A stretch of 64,000 bases of DNA from Isoptericola peretonis (GCA_023241745.1 JALQCY010000001.1:558001-622000); one strand, 5' to 3'. Shown: positions 44,147-53,758, numbered from the stretch's first letter. The notes: generated from the sequence alone by a model not told the origin. Made by a program: numbers and translations.

Positions 44147-44673
44147 GGGGCCCCGGCGGCCCGCAGCGCGCGCTCCTCGGCGGGGATGCGGAACCCGAGC
44201 AGCAACCACGCGTTGAGGACCGTGAAGGCGACCGCGGTGACCCAGGCCGTGTGCACCAGGGGCAGCGCGATCCCCTCCACGACGACGGCGACGTAGTTGG
44301 GGTGCGCCAGCCACCGGTAGGGTCCGCGACGCACCAGCGGCAGGCCCGGCACCACGATCACCCGCGTGTTCCACCTCTCGCCCAGCGTGGCGATGCACCA
44401 CCAGCGCAGCCCCTGGCTCGCGAGGACCAGCGCGAGCATCGGCCAGCCCAGCCACGGCAGGAAGGGCCGGTCGGCCAGCACCACCTCGGCGACGCACGCG
44501 ACCAGCAGCCCCGTGTGCAGCGCCACCATCGCGGGGAAGTGCCCGCGCCCCGACTCCACACCCCCGCGCGCGAACGACCGGCGTGCGTGCCGCGCGGACA
44601 CGACGAGCTCGGCCAGCCGCTCCAGGCCCGTGGCCACGACCAGCACGACGTAGAGCGCCACGCCCGTCGTCAT
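44143..44673 (-). CDS. Isoprenylcysteine-carboxyl-methyltransferase-like methyltransferase
   Basis: 176 residues, four to five spans. The ICMT/phospholipid methyltransferase signature is present: GERWNTRVIVVPG, then RRGPYRWLAHPNYVAVVVEG, which forms the SAM site at the membrane face. In the srs and agq clusters the homologous protein (SrsB/AgqB) O-methylates the alkylresorcinol made by the type III polyketide synthase. It overlaps genes on both sides by 4 bases, so the three enzymes form a coupled operon. Confidence 0.88.
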   Translation of the reverse strand: MTTGVALYVVLVVATGLERLAELVVSARHARRSFARGGVESGRGHFPAMVALHTGLLVACVAEVVLADRPFLPWLGWPMLALVLASQGLRWWCIATLGERWNTRVIVVPGLPLVRRGPYRWLAHPNYVAVVVEGIALPLVHTAWVTAVAFTVLNAWLLLGFRIPAEERALRAAGAP

Positions 44674-45758
44674 GCCCGACCCCCGGCCACCGGCGCGCCG
44701 CGCAGCAGCACGAGCTCCACGGCGACCCCGGGCCCGAACGCCATGAGCACCGCCCAGCCGCCGGGCGGCGGGGCGTCGTCGTCGAGGGTCGCGGCGAGCA
44801 CGTGCAGCACCGACGACGACGACAGGTTGCCCTCGGCCGCCAGGGTCGCGCGGGTGCGCGCGAGGGCGGCCTCCGGCAGGTCCAGCGCGTCGCGGACGGC
44901 GTCGACGATCTTCGGCCCGCCGGCGTGCACGACCCACGTGCCCACGTCGTCGGGCTCGAGGCCCCGGGCCGACAGGAGGTCCTTGACGTCCCCCGCGAGG
45001 TGGGCCCGCAGCAGCTGCGGCAGCTCGGCCGACAGGACGATGCCGAAACCGGTGTCACGCACGTCCCACCCGAGGTGCCGCTCCGTGCCGGGGTAGAGGC
45101 GGCTGCGCGTCCCCACCACGTGCGGCGCCGGGCGCCCGGGCGGCGGCGCGACGTCGTCCCCGGCGACGACGACGGCGCTCGCCCCGTCGCCGAACAGGCC
45201 CGAGGACACGAGGTTCGCCGTCGAGGCGTCGTCGCGCTGGAACGTGAGCGAGCACAGCTCGACGGAGACCAGCAGCGCCACCTGGTCCGGGTGGCCGACC
45301 AGATGCTCGTGCAGGTGCGCCAGCCCTGCGGCCCCGCCCGCGCAGCCGAGCCCGAACGACGGCACGCGCCGCACGTCGGCCCGCAGGCCGAGACGGCCCA
45401 CGAGGAGCGCGTCGATGGACGGCGCGCCGATGCCGGTGACGGACGTGAAGAACAGGAGGTCGACGTCCTGGGGGCCGAGGCCCGCCGCGGCGAGCGCCTC
45501 GCGGCAGGCCCGCTCGGCGAGCGCGGTCCCCTCGCGCGCGAAGTGCGCGTTGGCGTCCGCGAACCCGGTGAGGCCGGCGTAGTCGTCGAGGGGCAGCGCG
45601 AGGTGGCGGGTGCGCACGCCCGACGCCGCGTGCAGCCGGCGGGTCAGCTCCCGCCGGGGGCCGTCGGCGGCGAGCAGGGGCACGATGACACCGGCGACCT
45701 GCTCCTGCGGGTACGCCGGTCCCGGCAGGACGGGAGCGACGGCGAGGACGCGCGACAT
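44670..45758 (-). CDS. Type III polyketide synthase (alkylresorcinol synthase type)
   Basis: About 362 residues from ATG at 45758; an in-frame ATG at 45767 is also possible, and an in-frame stop lies just above it. The chalcone-synthase-like triad is visible: Cys in SFGLGCAGG near 139, His in VVHAGGPK and Asn in EGNLSSSSVLH. FGDGASAVVV and FGPGVAVE loops are normal. Bacterial relatives (SrsA, ArsB/C, AgqA) condense a fatty acyl starter with malonyl units into alkylresorcinols or pyrones. The starter here is probably a branched fatty acyl chain, as is usual in this group (inference). It is divergent from the UbiA gene. Confidence 0.92.
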   Translation of the reverse strand: MSRVLAVAPVLPGPAYPQEQVAGVIVPLLAADGPRRELTRRLHAASGVRTRHLALPLDDYAGLTGFADANAHFAREGTALAERACREALAAAGLGPQDVDLLFFTSVTGIGAPSIDALLVGRLGLRADVRRVPSFGLGCAGGAAGLAHLHEHLVGHPDQVALLVSVELCSLTFQRDDASTANLVSSGLFGDGASAVVVAGDDVAPPPGRPAPHVVGTRSRLYPGTERHLGWDVRDTGFGIVLSAELPQLLRAHLAGDVKDLLSARGLEPDDVGTWVVHAGGPKIVDAVRDALDLPEAALARTRATLAAEGNLSSSSVLHVLAATLDDDAPPPGGWAVLMAFGPGVAVELVLLRGAPVAGGRA

Positions 45759-45899
45759 GCTTCGCATCGTGGCACCGGGTCAGCTCCTCCGCGCGGGGGC
45801 CGGGGCTGAAAAGGCGATTGCCCCCGGAATGACGGCCGAAAACGGCTCCGGAGCGACAGCACCCGCCTGTTCGGCACCGCGGAGGCGGTGAGAGCGGCG

Positions 45900-45905
45900 T
45901 AGGTT
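45900..45905 (+). promoter_or_regulatory. -10 element for a leaderless UbiA transcript
   Basis: TAGGTT ends 6 bases before the ATG at 45912, so the expected start of transcription falls on the start codon. The polyprenyl synthase gene has the same TAGGTT-N6-start layout. The rest of the 45768-45911 gap between the divergent genes shows no clear promoter for the polyketide synthase gene. Confidence 0.6.
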
Positions 45906-45911
45906 GCCCGC

Positions 45912-46781
45912 ATGGGCGGCACGACGGCTCGGGCACAGGCGCGGCGGGCGCGCGTCCGCGGGATGCTGGTCGCGACCCACGCCGCCCCCGCCGCGGTCGT
46001 CACGGTGCTGGCGCTGGTGTTCGCGGTCGGGGTCGGGCTCCCCGGGACCCGCACCCTGCTGGTCACGGCCGCCGTCGCCGCCGGCCAGGTCTCCGTGGGC
46101 TGGAGCAACGACTGGCTGGACGCCGCGCGCGACCGTCGCGTCGGCCGCGCGGACAAACCCACCGTGACCGGTGCCGTCACCCCGCGGGCGCTGCGCACCG
46201 GCGCGCTCGTGGCGCTCGGCGCGTGCGTCGCGCTGTCGTTGGCGACGGGCGTCGTGCCGGGGCTGCTGCACCTCGCCGCCGTCGCGAGCGCCTGGTCGTA
46301 CAACGCCGGGCTGAAGGCCACCGCCTGGTCCTGGCTCCCCTACGCCGTGAGCTTCGGCCTGCTGCCGGCCTTCGTCGTGGCGGCCGGACACGACGGGCGG
46401 GTCGTGGCCGGCTGGACCGTCGCGGCGGCCGCGCTGCTCGGGGTCGGCGCGCACGTCGCCAACGTGCTCCCCGACCTCGAGGACGACCGCGCCACGGGCG
46501 TCCGCGGCCTGCCGCACCGCCTGGGACGGCGGGCGTCCGGCGTCCTGGCGCCCGTCCTGCTGGCGGCGGGCAGCCTGGTGGTCCTCCTCGGCCCGCCCGG
46601 CCCGCCGTCGGCGGCCTCCACGACGCTGAGCGGGTGCGCCGTGGTGCTCGCCGTGGCCGCCGGTGCCGTGGGCGTCGCACGGCCGCACAGCCGGGCGCCG
46701 TTCCTGCTGAGCCTGGGCGTGGCCGCGGTGTGCGTCGCGCAGCTCGTGCTCGCGGCCGACGCCGTCGCCGTGCCCGGCTGA
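45912..46781 (+). CDS. UbiA-family prenyltransferase
   Basis: 289 residues, eight to nine spans. Both Asp-rich motifs that hold the prenyl diphosphate through magnesium are present: SNDWLDAARDRRVGRADKP near 65 and NVLPDLEDDRATG near 185. In Actinoplanes the agq cluster uses a UbiA-type enzyme to put a geranyl-derived chain on a methoxyhydroquinone; this protein fits that role in the neighbouring cluster. It could instead be a menaquinone-type enzyme, but the standard menA motif context is absent. The gene is convergent with the polyprenyl synthase gene, 8 bases apart and with no terminator visible between them. Confidence 0.88.
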   Translation: MGGTTARAQARRARVRGMLVATHAAPAAVVTVLALVFAVGVGLPGTRTLLVTAAVAAGQVSVGWSNDWLDAARDRRVGRADKPTVTGAVTPRALRTGALVALGACVALSLATGVVPGLLHLAAVASAWSYNAGLKATAWSWLPYAVSFGLLPAFVVAAGHDGRVVAGWTVAAAALLGVGAHVANVLPDLEDDRATGVRGLPHRLGRRASGVLAPVLLAAGSLVVLLGPPGPPSAASTTLSGCAVVLAVAAGAVGVARPHSRAPFLLSLGVAAVCVAQLVLAADAVAVPG

Positions 46782-46789
46782 GCGCCCCG

Positions 46790-47848
46790 TCAGACGGTGC
46801 GGTCGGCGAGCGCCTCGGCGAGGTCGGCCAGCGCGTCCTTCACGGGGCCGTCGGGCAGCGGCGCGAGCTCCGCCGCGGCGTCGCGCGCCCGACGCGCCGC
46901 CAGGGCGCGGGTCTCGGCCAGCACGTCGTGCGAGCGCAGGTCGGCCACGACGGCGGCCAGGGCCTCGTCGTCGGACAGGTCCCCGTCGAGCCGGGCCACC
47001 AGGGCGGCGTCGGCGTCGGTGCCCTGACCGCGCTCGACGCGCTGGCGCAGCAGCAGCACCGGCATGGTCGGCACGTGCTCGCGCAGGTCCGTGCCGGGCG
47101 TCTTCCCGGACTCGTCGCCCGTGGAGGAGATGTCGAGCACGTCGTCGGCGAGCTGGAACGCGACACCGACCTTCTCCCCGTACGCAGCGACGGCGTCCAC
47201 CACCTCGGGCGGGCAGCCGCCGAACATCGCGCCGAGGCGCGCGGACGTCGCGAGCAGCGACGCGGTCTTGTCGCTGAGCACCTGCAGGTAGTGCTCGACG
47301 GGGTCCTCGCCCTCGCGCGGGCCCAGGGTCTCGTGGAGCTGCCCGAGGCACATCCGCTCGAAGGTGCGCGACTGCAGGACGACCGCCTCGGGGCCGAGGC
47401 CCGCGACGAGCGCCGACGCCCGCGCGAACAGCAGGTCGCCCACGAGGATGGCCACGGAGTTGCCCCACACCGTGTGCGCCGCCGGCGCCCCGCGGCGCAC
47501 GGGTGCGGAGTCCATCACGTCGTCGTGGTAGAGCGACGCGACCTGGGTGAGCTCCACGACCACGGCGGCGTCCACCAGCTCGGGGCGCGTGCCGTCGCCG
47601 AGCTCGCCCGCCAGGAGGGTCAGCAGGGGGCGGAACCGCTTGCCGCCGGCGGCCACGAGGTGGCGCGACGCGTCGTCGGCCAGCGCGTCGGCCGAGGCCA
47701 CCGCGTCGTCGAGCGCGGCGTCGACCCGCGTCATCCGCTCCGCGAGCCGCTCGGCGAGCGCGGGGTCGGACAGCGGGATCGCCGTCGGCGGCGGCGAGGG
47801 CGTCGTGTGCCCCGGCCCGGGGGCCGGTGCGGAGGGTGCGCGTGTCAC
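46790..47848 (-). CDS. Polyprenyl diphosphate synthase
   Basis: 352 residues from GTG at 47848. Both Asp-rich motifs are canonical: LYHDDVMDSAPVRRG (first) and QLADDVLDISS (second), as are GGKRFRP and KTASL. The residues before the first Asp motif (VASLY) lack a bulky chain stop of the short-chain type, which fits a long product such as the side chain of menaquinone. Next to nuoN it is part of a common actinobacterial order. It may supply the prenyl donor for menaquinone, and possibly for the divergent UbiA enzyme (inference). Confidence 0.9.
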   Translation of the reverse strand: MTRAPSAPAPGPGHTTPSPPPTAIPLSDPALAERLAERMTRVDAALDDAVASADALADDASRHLVAAGGKRFRPLLTLLAGELGDGTRPELVDAAVVVELTQVASLYHDDVMDSAPVRRGAPAAHTVWGNSVAILVGDLLFARASALVAGLGPEAVVLQSRTFERMCLGQLHETLGPREGEDPVEHYLQVLSDKTASLLATSARLGAMFGGCPPEVVDAVAAYGEKVGVAFQLADDVLDISSTGDESGKTPGTDLREHVPTMPVLLLRQRVERGQGTDADAALVARLDGDLSDDEALAAVVADLRSHDVLAETRALAARRARDAAAELAPLPDGPVKDALADLAEALADRTV

Positions 47849-47854
47849 TGTCCG

Positions 47855-47860
47855 AACCTA
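47855..47860 (-). promoter_or_regulatory. -10 element for a leaderless polyprenyl synthase transcript
   Basis: TAGGTT on the minus strand, 6 bases before the GTG at 47848, so transcription should begin at the start codon. No ribosome site lies in between. The -35 is weak. Confidence 0.6.
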
Positions 47861-47954
47861 TCCGTCCGGGCCCCCGAACACCGCACCGAAACCGTGCGCG
47901 GACGCGTCGCCTGGCTCACGCCCCGGGCAGGCTGGGTGTGCGGCGCGGCAACCG

Positions 47955-48024
47955 GTCGGGTCGGCAGTCCGTACCCGGGTCGGCAGGCATTCGTGCCGAC
48001 CCGGGTACGGACTGCCGACCCGAC
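47955..48024. repeat. Perfect 31-bp inverted repeat with 8-base loop
   Basis: Arms 47955-47985 and 47994-48024 match exactly over 31 bases, around loop GGCATTCG. The repeat begins 4 bases past the nuoN stop, so on the minus strand it is well placed as the nuo operon terminator. It is far longer than needed for that, and each arm holds internal GGGTCGGCA repeats. Confidence 0.9.
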
Positions 48025-48028
48025 GAGG

Positions 48029-49801
48029 TCAGGGGCGGAACTGCGCCGCCTGGCCGGCCAGGTCGAGCGCCCCGGCCGGGAGCACGCCGAGCAGCAGCAC
48101 GCCCACGGCGCACACCGCGATGGCGAACGCCGCCGGACCGCGCGAGCCGACCACCGTCACGACCGTGCGCGAGACCAGCGTCCGGGTCGCGGCGCCCGTG
48201 AGCGTCGCCGCGCCGGACCCGGACGGGGCGCCCCCGCTCCCCGTGCCGGTGCCGCCCGCGGCGTCGGCGGGCACGGACGTCGCGGCCTCCGCCGGCGTCG
48301 CGTCCCCGCCGTCGGTGGGCGGCGTCAGCACCATGAGCACGATGACGCGCACGTAGAAGAACACGGCGACCGCGGACGCCAGGACGCCGAGCAGGGCCAG
48401 CGGCCACGCCCCCGCCTCGACCGCGGCCGAGAAGACGCCGAACTTCGCCACGAACCCGGCCGTGAGCGGGATGCCCGCCATCGACAGCAGGAACAGCGAG
48501 AACGCCGCCGTGAGCCACGGCGCCTTGCGCCCCAGGCCTGCCCACTGGGCGAGGCGCGTGGCCTCGCCGAGGACGACGCCGTCGTCGGGCACGGGGCCGT
48601 CGCCGAGGGCCTCGTCCCCCGTGAGCGTGCGCTCCCGCACCAGCGTGACGACCGCGAAGGCACCGATCGTGGCCAGCCCGTACGCCAGGAGATAGAACAG
48701 CACCGCCTGCGAGCCCACCTCGTCCATGCCGACGAGGCCCACCACGAGGAAGCCGGCGTGCGCGATGGAGGAGTACGCGAGCATGCGCTTGACGTCGGTC
48801 TGCACGGCACCGGCGACGGTGCCGACCAGCATCGTGAGGATCGCGACCGCCCACAGCGCGACCTCGACGTCGTGCCGCGTGGCGGGGTCGAGGCCGTTCG
48901 CCAGCGTGAACAGCACGCGGACCAGGGCGCCGATCGCCGCGGCCTTGGTGCACGCCGCCATGAAGCCGGTGATCGGCGTAGGAGCGCCCTGGTACACGTC
49001 GGGCGTCCAGGCGTGGAACGGTGCCGCGCCGATCTTGAACAGCAGGCCGCTGAGCACCAGCAGCAGGCCGACCAGCACGAGGGCCGGCATGGAGCCGAGC
49101 GGAGAGACGGACGGGTCCGCGAGCACGGCCACCACGCCCTGCAGCCGCACCGTCCCCGCGAACCCGTAGACGAGCGCGATGCCGAAGACGAACAGCGCCG
49201 AGGCGAACGCGCCGAGCACGAAGTACTTGAACGCCGCCTCCTGGCTGAGGAGCCGGCGGCGACGGGCCGTCGCGCACAGCACGTACAGGGGCAGGGACAG
49301 CACCTCGAGCGCGACGAACATGACGATGAGGTCGTCCGTCGCCGGGAACAGCAGCATGCCGCCCGTGGCGAACAGGATCAGCGGGTAGATCTCGGTCTGC
49401 TGCAGCCCGGCGCGCCGCGTCTCGTCCTCGTACGCGGTGCCCGGTACCGCCGCCGCGGCCGGGGCGAAGGCGTCCTGGCCCGTGGTCGTGCGCTCCGCCA
49501 CGACGAGCACGCCCAGCAGGGCGCACACCCCGACGACGGCCTGCACGGCCAGTCCGAACGGGGTGAGCAGGTACGACCCGCCCACCACGGAGACGGCGTG
49601 CTCCTGGACCCGGTCCCACAGCAGCCCGACCGCCACGAGCGAGCCCGCGAGCGCCACCAGGGTGAGCGCAAGCTGCGTGGCCCGGCGCCCCCGGGCCGGG
49701 ACGAACGCCTCCAGCAGGACGCCGAGCACGCCCGCCGCCAGCACGATCAGCACCGGCGAGACGGCCGCCCAGTCGATGGGCGGGGCGACGAAGTCGTTCA
49801 C
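48029..49801 (-). CDS. nuoN: NADH-quinone oxidoreductase subunit N
   Basis: 590 residues, GTG start at 49801, overlapping nuoM by 4 bases. It is an antiporter-like membrane subunit with about 14 spans. Conserved proton-channel stretches are present (LYVLCATARRRRLLSQEAAFKYFVLGAFASALF, given here in parts: RRLLSQEAAFKYFVLG; FKIGAAPFHAWTPDVYQGAP; VKRMLAYSSIAHAGF). A longer than usual loop near the C-terminus is Ala/Gly/Thr-rich (about residues 495-545). It is the last gene of the operon, followed by the 31-bp hairpin. Confidence 0.93.
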   Translation of the reverse strand: MNDFVAPPIDWAAVSPVLIVLAAGVLGVLLEAFVPARGRRATQLALTLVALAGSLVAVGLLWDRVQEHAVSVVGGSYLLTPFGLAVQAVVGVCALLGVLVVAERTTTGQDAFAPAAAAVPGTAYEDETRRAGLQQTEIYPLILFATGGMLLFPATDDLIVMFVALEVLSLPLYVLCATARRRRLLSQEAAFKYFVLGAFASALFVFGIALVYGFAGTVRLQGVVAVLADPSVSPLGSMPALVLVGLLLVLSGLLFKIGAAPFHAWTPDVYQGAPTPITGFMAACTKAAAIGALVRVLFTLANGLDPATRHDVEVALWAVAILTMLVGTVAGAVQTDVKRMLAYSSIAHAGFLVVGLVGMDEVGSQAVLFYLLAYGLATIGAFAVVTLVRERTLTGDEALGDGPVPDDGVVLGEATRLAQWAGLGRKAPWLTAAFSLFLLSMAGIPLTAGFVAKFGVFSAAVEAGAWPLALLGVLASAVAVFFYVRVIVLMVLTPPTDGGDATPAEAATSVPADAAGGTGTGSGGAPSGSGAATLTGAATRTLVSRTVVTVVGSRGPAAFAIAVCAVGVLLLGVLPAGALDLAGQAAQFRP

Positions 49802-51441
49802 AGCAGGCTCCCCTCGGTGGTGCGTCCGTCGATTCCGACGGGCGCGGCCGACGACGCGGCGGGCTCGAACACCGGCGGCGGGTCGGTCTCGCCGACCTGC
49901 TCCACGGCGACCTCGCCGGGCGCCCTCACGTAGTCGAGCACCGGGCCGGGCACGAGGCCGAGCACCAGCAGGGCGGCGACCAGCACCCCGGCCACGGTCT
50001 TCTCCCGGCCGTCCAGGTCGCGCGCGCCCGCGAGCTCAGGGGTCGTCGTGCCGGTGAACATGCGCTGGTAGGTGAGCAGCACGTACACCGCGGCGAGGAC
50101 GACGGCGGGCACGGCCACGAGCACCGCGGCGGGCCAGCGGGCGTACGAGCCGAGGAACACCATGATCTCGGAGACGAACGTCGCCAGGCCGGGCAGGGAC
50201 GCCGCGGACAGGCCCGCCACGAGGAACGTGCCGCCCAGCAGGGGCGCGACGGCGCGCAGGCCGCCGTAGTCGCCGACGAGCTGGCTGCGGCGCGGGTGCC
50301 GCGCGATCGCGAACCCGGCGACGAGGAACAGCGCCCCGGTGGAGATGCCGTGGTTGAGCATCATCAGGCCGGAGCCGGCGGTGCCGAGCGACGTGAACGT
50401 GAAGATGCCCAGGATGATGAACCCGAAGTGGGACACGGACGTGTAGCCGATGAGGCGCAGCACGTCGCGCTGCCCGATGGCGAGGACCGCTCCGTAGAGG
50501 ATCGAGATCACGGCGAGCACGACGACGAACGGCGCCGCCCACCGGCTGGCCCCGGGGAACAGCGGCAGGCAGAGGGTGAGCATCCCGAAGGTGCCCACCT
50601 TGTCGAGCACGCAGATGAGCAGCGTCGACGTGCCGGGGGTCGCGTTCTGGGTGACGTCCGGCAGCCACGAGTGCACGGGGAACATCGGCGCCTTGATCGC
50701 GAACGCGAGGAAGAAGGCGCAGAACATGAGCTTCTCGGCCGTGGGGTCGAGCGTCAGCCCGGTGAGGTTGTCGGTGAGGAAGGTCTGCGGGCCGCGGTCG
50801 GCGGCCGGCACCTGCAGGTACAGGGCGATGACGGCCACCAGCATGACCAGCCCGCCGGCCAGCGAGAACAGCAGGAACTTCACCGCCGCGTACCGGCGCT
50901 GCGGCCCCTGGCCGAAGCCACCGATGAGGAAGTACGCGGGGATCAGCATGGCCTCGAAGACCACGTAGAAGAGGAACACGTCCCGCGCGACGAAGACGGT
51001 CACCATGAAGGCCTCGAGCAGCAGCACCGTCGCGAGGAACCGGCGCAGCCGGGCGTGGTCGCCGCCCTGCTCGCGCCACGCGGCGAGGATCACCAGCGGG
51101 ACGAGCCCCACCGACAGCGCCACCAGCAGCAGGCCGACGCCGTCCACCCCGACCGCGTAGCTGGCGCCCAGCGCGGGGATCCAGGAGTACGTCTCGGTGA
51201 GCTGGTGGCTGCCCGCGTCGCCCGTGTCGAAGGCCGCGAAGGCCCCGACCAGCAGCGCCACCTCGACCAGCGCGCCCACGAGCGCGACGGTGCGGGCCGC
51301 GCCCGCACCGAACCGGCCGCCCGTGACCGCGCCGCCGGCGGGCCGGCCGCGCCCCACGCCGGTGAGCGCCGTCGCCGCCGCGGCCACCAGCGGCCACACG
51401 ATGAGGACCGTCAGCCAGGGGAACCCCGTGGACATCGTCAT
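49798..51441 (-). CDS. nuoM: NADH-quinone oxidoreductase subunit M
   Basis: 547 residues, about 14 spans, one of the three antiporter-like proton-pumping subunits. Typical motifs: VDGVGLLLVALSVGLVPLVI, FYVVFEAMLIPAYFLIGGFG, KAPMFPVHSWLPD and LRLIGYTSVSHFGFI. The C-terminal tail carries the acidic PPVFEPAASSAAPV stretch. It is 75 bases after nuoL, the largest gap in the operon; the gap contains no visible regulatory signal. Confidence 0.94.
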   Translation of the reverse strand: MTMSTGFPWLTVLIVWPLVAAAATALTGVGRGRPAGGAVTGGRFGAGAARTVALVGALVEVALLVGAFAAFDTGDAGSHQLTETYSWIPALGASYAVGVDGVGLLLVALSVGLVPLVILAAWREQGGDHARLRRFLATVLLLEAFMVTVFVARDVFLFYVVFEAMLIPAYFLIGGFGQGPQRRYAAVKFLLFSLAGGLVMLVAVIALYLQVPAADRGPQTFLTDNLTGLTLDPTAEKLMFCAFFLAFAIKAPMFPVHSWLPDVTQNATPGTSTLLICVLDKVGTFGMLTLCLPLFPGASRWAAPFVVVLAVISILYGAVLAIGQRDVLRLIGYTSVSHFGFIILGIFTFTSLGTAGSGLMMLNHGISTGALFLVAGFAIARHPRRSQLVGDYGGLRAVAPLLGGTFLVAGLSAASLPGLATFVSEIMVFLGSYARWPAAVLVAVPAVVLAAVYVLLTYQRMFTGTTTPELAGARDLDGREKTVAGVLVAALLVLGLVPGPVLDYVRAPGEVAVEQVGETDPPPVFEPAASSAAPVGIDGRTTEGSLL

Positions 51442-51516
51442 GCTCGTCCGTCCTTCGTCGTCGACGTTGTCGGCGTCTTCTTCGGCGTCATCGCCGTCGC
51501 TCCCGTCATCGCCCGC

Positions 51517-53448
51517 TCAGCTCGCCAGGGCCCACACGACGAGCGCGACGATCCCGAGGCCGCCCAGCATCGTCGCCGCGTACGACCGCACGTAGCCGTT
51601 CTGCAGCCGGCGCAGCCTCGCGCCGAGCCGGCCGATGCCGCCGGCCAGCCCCAGCCAGCCGCCGTCCACCGCCGCCCGGTCCGTGTACACCAGCGCGCGG
51701 GTGAGGTACTGCCCGGGCCGCATGACCAGGGCCTCGTTGACGTCGTCCTGGTGCAGGTCCACGCGCGCGGCGCGCACCAGCACGTTCGCCCGCGGCGGGG
51801 TGACCGGCACGGCCGCCATCGCGAACTGCCGGAACGCGAGCAGGATGCCCAGCGCCACGAGCACGAGGGTGAGCGTGATCAGCAGCCACACCGGCAGCAC
51901 CGGCTCGTGGTGCTCGGCGTGGCCGGTGACCGGCTCCAGCCAGGTCACGAACCGGTCGCCGACGGCGAGCACGCCGCCCAGGCCCACGGACCCGACGGCC
52001 AGCACGATCATCGGCCAGGTCATGAGACGTGGGGACTCGTGCGGGTGCCGGACGGGCGCGCCGTCGTCACCGGGTCCGCCGTCGCTCCAGCGGCGGCGCC
52101 CCATGAACGTCATGAAGAACAGCCGCGACATGTAGTACGCCGTGATCCCCGCGCCGAGCAACGCCGTCACGCCGAAGACCCACGGCCGCCAGCCCTCCCC
52201 CACGAACGCCGCCTCGATGATCTTGTCCTTCGAGAAGAACCCGGAGAACGGCGGGACGCCCAGGATCGCGAGCCAGCCGAGCCCCATCGTGATCGCCGTG
52301 ACCGGCAGCAGGCGGGCGAGTCCGCCGAAGCGCCGCATGTTCACGTCGTCGTCCATCGCGTGCATCACCGAGCCGGCGCCGAGGAACAGGCCCGCCTTGA
52401 AGAAGCCGTGCGTGAGCAGGTGGAAGATCGCGAACGCGTAGCCGACCGGCCCGAGCCCGGCCGCGAGCATCATGTAGCCGATCTGCGACATCGTCGACGC
52501 CGCGAGCGCCTTCTTGATGTCGTCCTTGGCCGTGCCGACGACCGCCCCGAACAGCAGGGTCAGCGCGCCGACGATCGCGACCACGAGCTGCGCGTCGGGC
52601 GCGGCCTCGAGGAGCGGGCCCGAGCGGACGAGCAGGTACACGCCCGCGGTGACCATGGTGGCCGCGTGGATGAGCGCCGACACCGGCGTCGGGCCGGCCA
52701 TCGCGTCCCCGAGCCACGCCTGCAGCGGCAGCTGGGCCGACTTGCCGCACGCGGCCAGCAGGAGCATGAGGCCGATCGCCGTCATCGTCGCCTGCCCCGC
52801 CGCCGTGGCGCCCTCGCCGGCGGCCGGCAGCACGTCGGCGAAGCTCACGGAGCCGAAGGTGGCCAGCAGCAGCATCATCGCGACGATGAGCCCCATGTCG
52901 CCGACGCGGTTCATGACGAACGCCTTCTTGCCCGCCACGGCGTTCTCACGCCTGCCGTCCCAGAACCCGATGAGCAGGAACGACGCCAGGCCCACGCCCT
53001 CCCAGCCCACGAACAGCAGCAGGTAGGAGTCGGCGAGCACCAGCAGGAGCATGGCCGCGACGAACAGGTTGAGGTAGCCGAAGAACCGCCGCCGGTCGAC
53101 GTCGTGGTCCATGTACGCGACCGAGTACACGTGGATGAGCGTGCCGACGAACGTCACGAGCATGACGAACGTCAGCGACAGCGGGTCCACCTGGAACCCG
53201 AGGTCCACGTGCAGCGGCCCCGAGTCGATCCACGTGCCCACGGTGTGCACGGCGACGCGCTCCTCGGCGGGGGTGCCGAGCATGTCGAGCAGCATCACCA
53301 GCCCGACGACGAACGTCGCGGCGCTGGCCAGCACGCCCAGCCAGTGCCCCCACCGGTCGGTGCGCCGCCCGCCGAGCAGAAGGACGGCCGCGCCGATCAT
53401 CGGCGTCGCGACCAGCCAGGGCGCGAGGGAGAGAGTCTGCATCGTCAT
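51517..53448 (-). CDS. nuoL: NADH-quinone oxidoreductase subunit L
   Basis: 643 residues with about 16 spans and the long lateral helix region at the C-terminus. Signatures: [57 protein letters not shown] and [18 protein letters not shown]. It is the distal proton-pumping subunit of the membrane arm. The start at 53448 (MTMQT) could also be 6 bases later. It follows nuoK by 10 bases. Confidence 0.95.
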   Translation of the reverse strand: MTMQTLSLAPWLVATPMIGAAVLLLGGRRTDRWGHWLGVLASAATFVVGLVMLLDMLGTPAEERVAVHTVGTWIDSGPLHVDLGFQVDPLSLTFVMLVTFVGTLIHVYSVAYMDHDVDRRRFFGYLNLFVAAMLLLVLADSYLLLFVGWEGVGLASFLLIGFWDGRRENAVAGKKAFVMNRVGDMGLIVAMMLLLATFGSVSFADVLPAAGEGATAAGQATMTAIGLMLLLAACGKSAQLPLQAWLGDAMAGPTPVSALIHAATMVTAGVYLLVRSGPLLEAAPDAQLVVAIVGALTLLFGAVVGTAKDDIKKALAASTMSQIGYMMLAAGLGPVGYAFAIFHLLTHGFFKAGLFLGAGSVMHAMDDDVNMRRFGGLARLLPVTAITMGLGWLAILGVPPFSGFFSKDKIIEAAFVGEGWRPWVFGVTALLGAGITAYYMSRLFFMTFMGRRRWSDGGPGDDGAPVRHPHESPRLMTWPMIVLAVGSVGLGGVLAVGDRFVTWLEPVTGHAEHHEPVLPVWLLITLTLVLVALGILLAFRQFAMAAVPVTPPRANVLVRAARVDLHQDDVNEALVMRPGQYLTRALVYTDRAAVDGGWLGLAGGIGRLGARLRRLQNGYVRSYAATMLGGLGIVALVVWALAS

Positions 53449-53458
53449 CGATCGCCTC

Positions 53459-53758
53459 TCAGCTGTGCAGCAGGTTGACGTCGTCGACCGAGGCCGACCG
53501 ACGGGAGCGGAAGATCGTGATGATGATGGCGAGCCCCACCACGACCTCGGCGGCCGCGACCACCATGACGAAGAACGCGAGCACCTGGCCCGTCACGTCG
53601 CCGTGGATGCGGGCGAAGGTCACGAACGCGAGGTTGGTGGCGTTGAGCATGAGCTCCACGCCCATGAACACCACGATCGCGTTGCGGCGCAGCAGCACCG
53701 TCGCCGCGCCGATCGCGAAGAGGATCGCGGCCAGTCCCAGATAGTTCGTGATCTCCAT
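53459..53758 (-). CDS. nuoK: NADH-quinone oxidoreductase subunit K
   Basis: 99 residues, three spans, full length. Conserved Glu residues sit in the second and third spans ([36 protein letters not shown]). These residues are part of the proton path shared with NuoJ and NuoN. Its ATG overlaps the nuoJ stop by 1 base. Confidence 0.96.
   Translation of the reverse strand: MEITNYLGLAAILFAIGAATVLLRRNAIVVFMGVELMLNATNLAFVTFARIHGDVTGQVLAFFVMVVAAAEVVVGLAIIITIFRSRRSASVDDVNLLHS

Noticed and set aside
43082..45058. One fused protein spanning FAD enzyme, methyltransferase and polyketide synthase parts
   Set aside because: The long open frame runs through shadows of the neighbouring genes; three separate overlapping genes with full domains explain the region.
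50296..53478. Plus-strand open frame of about 1060 codons opposite nuoM and nuoL
   Set aside because: It is antisense to well-conserved complex I subunits and has no domain of its own.
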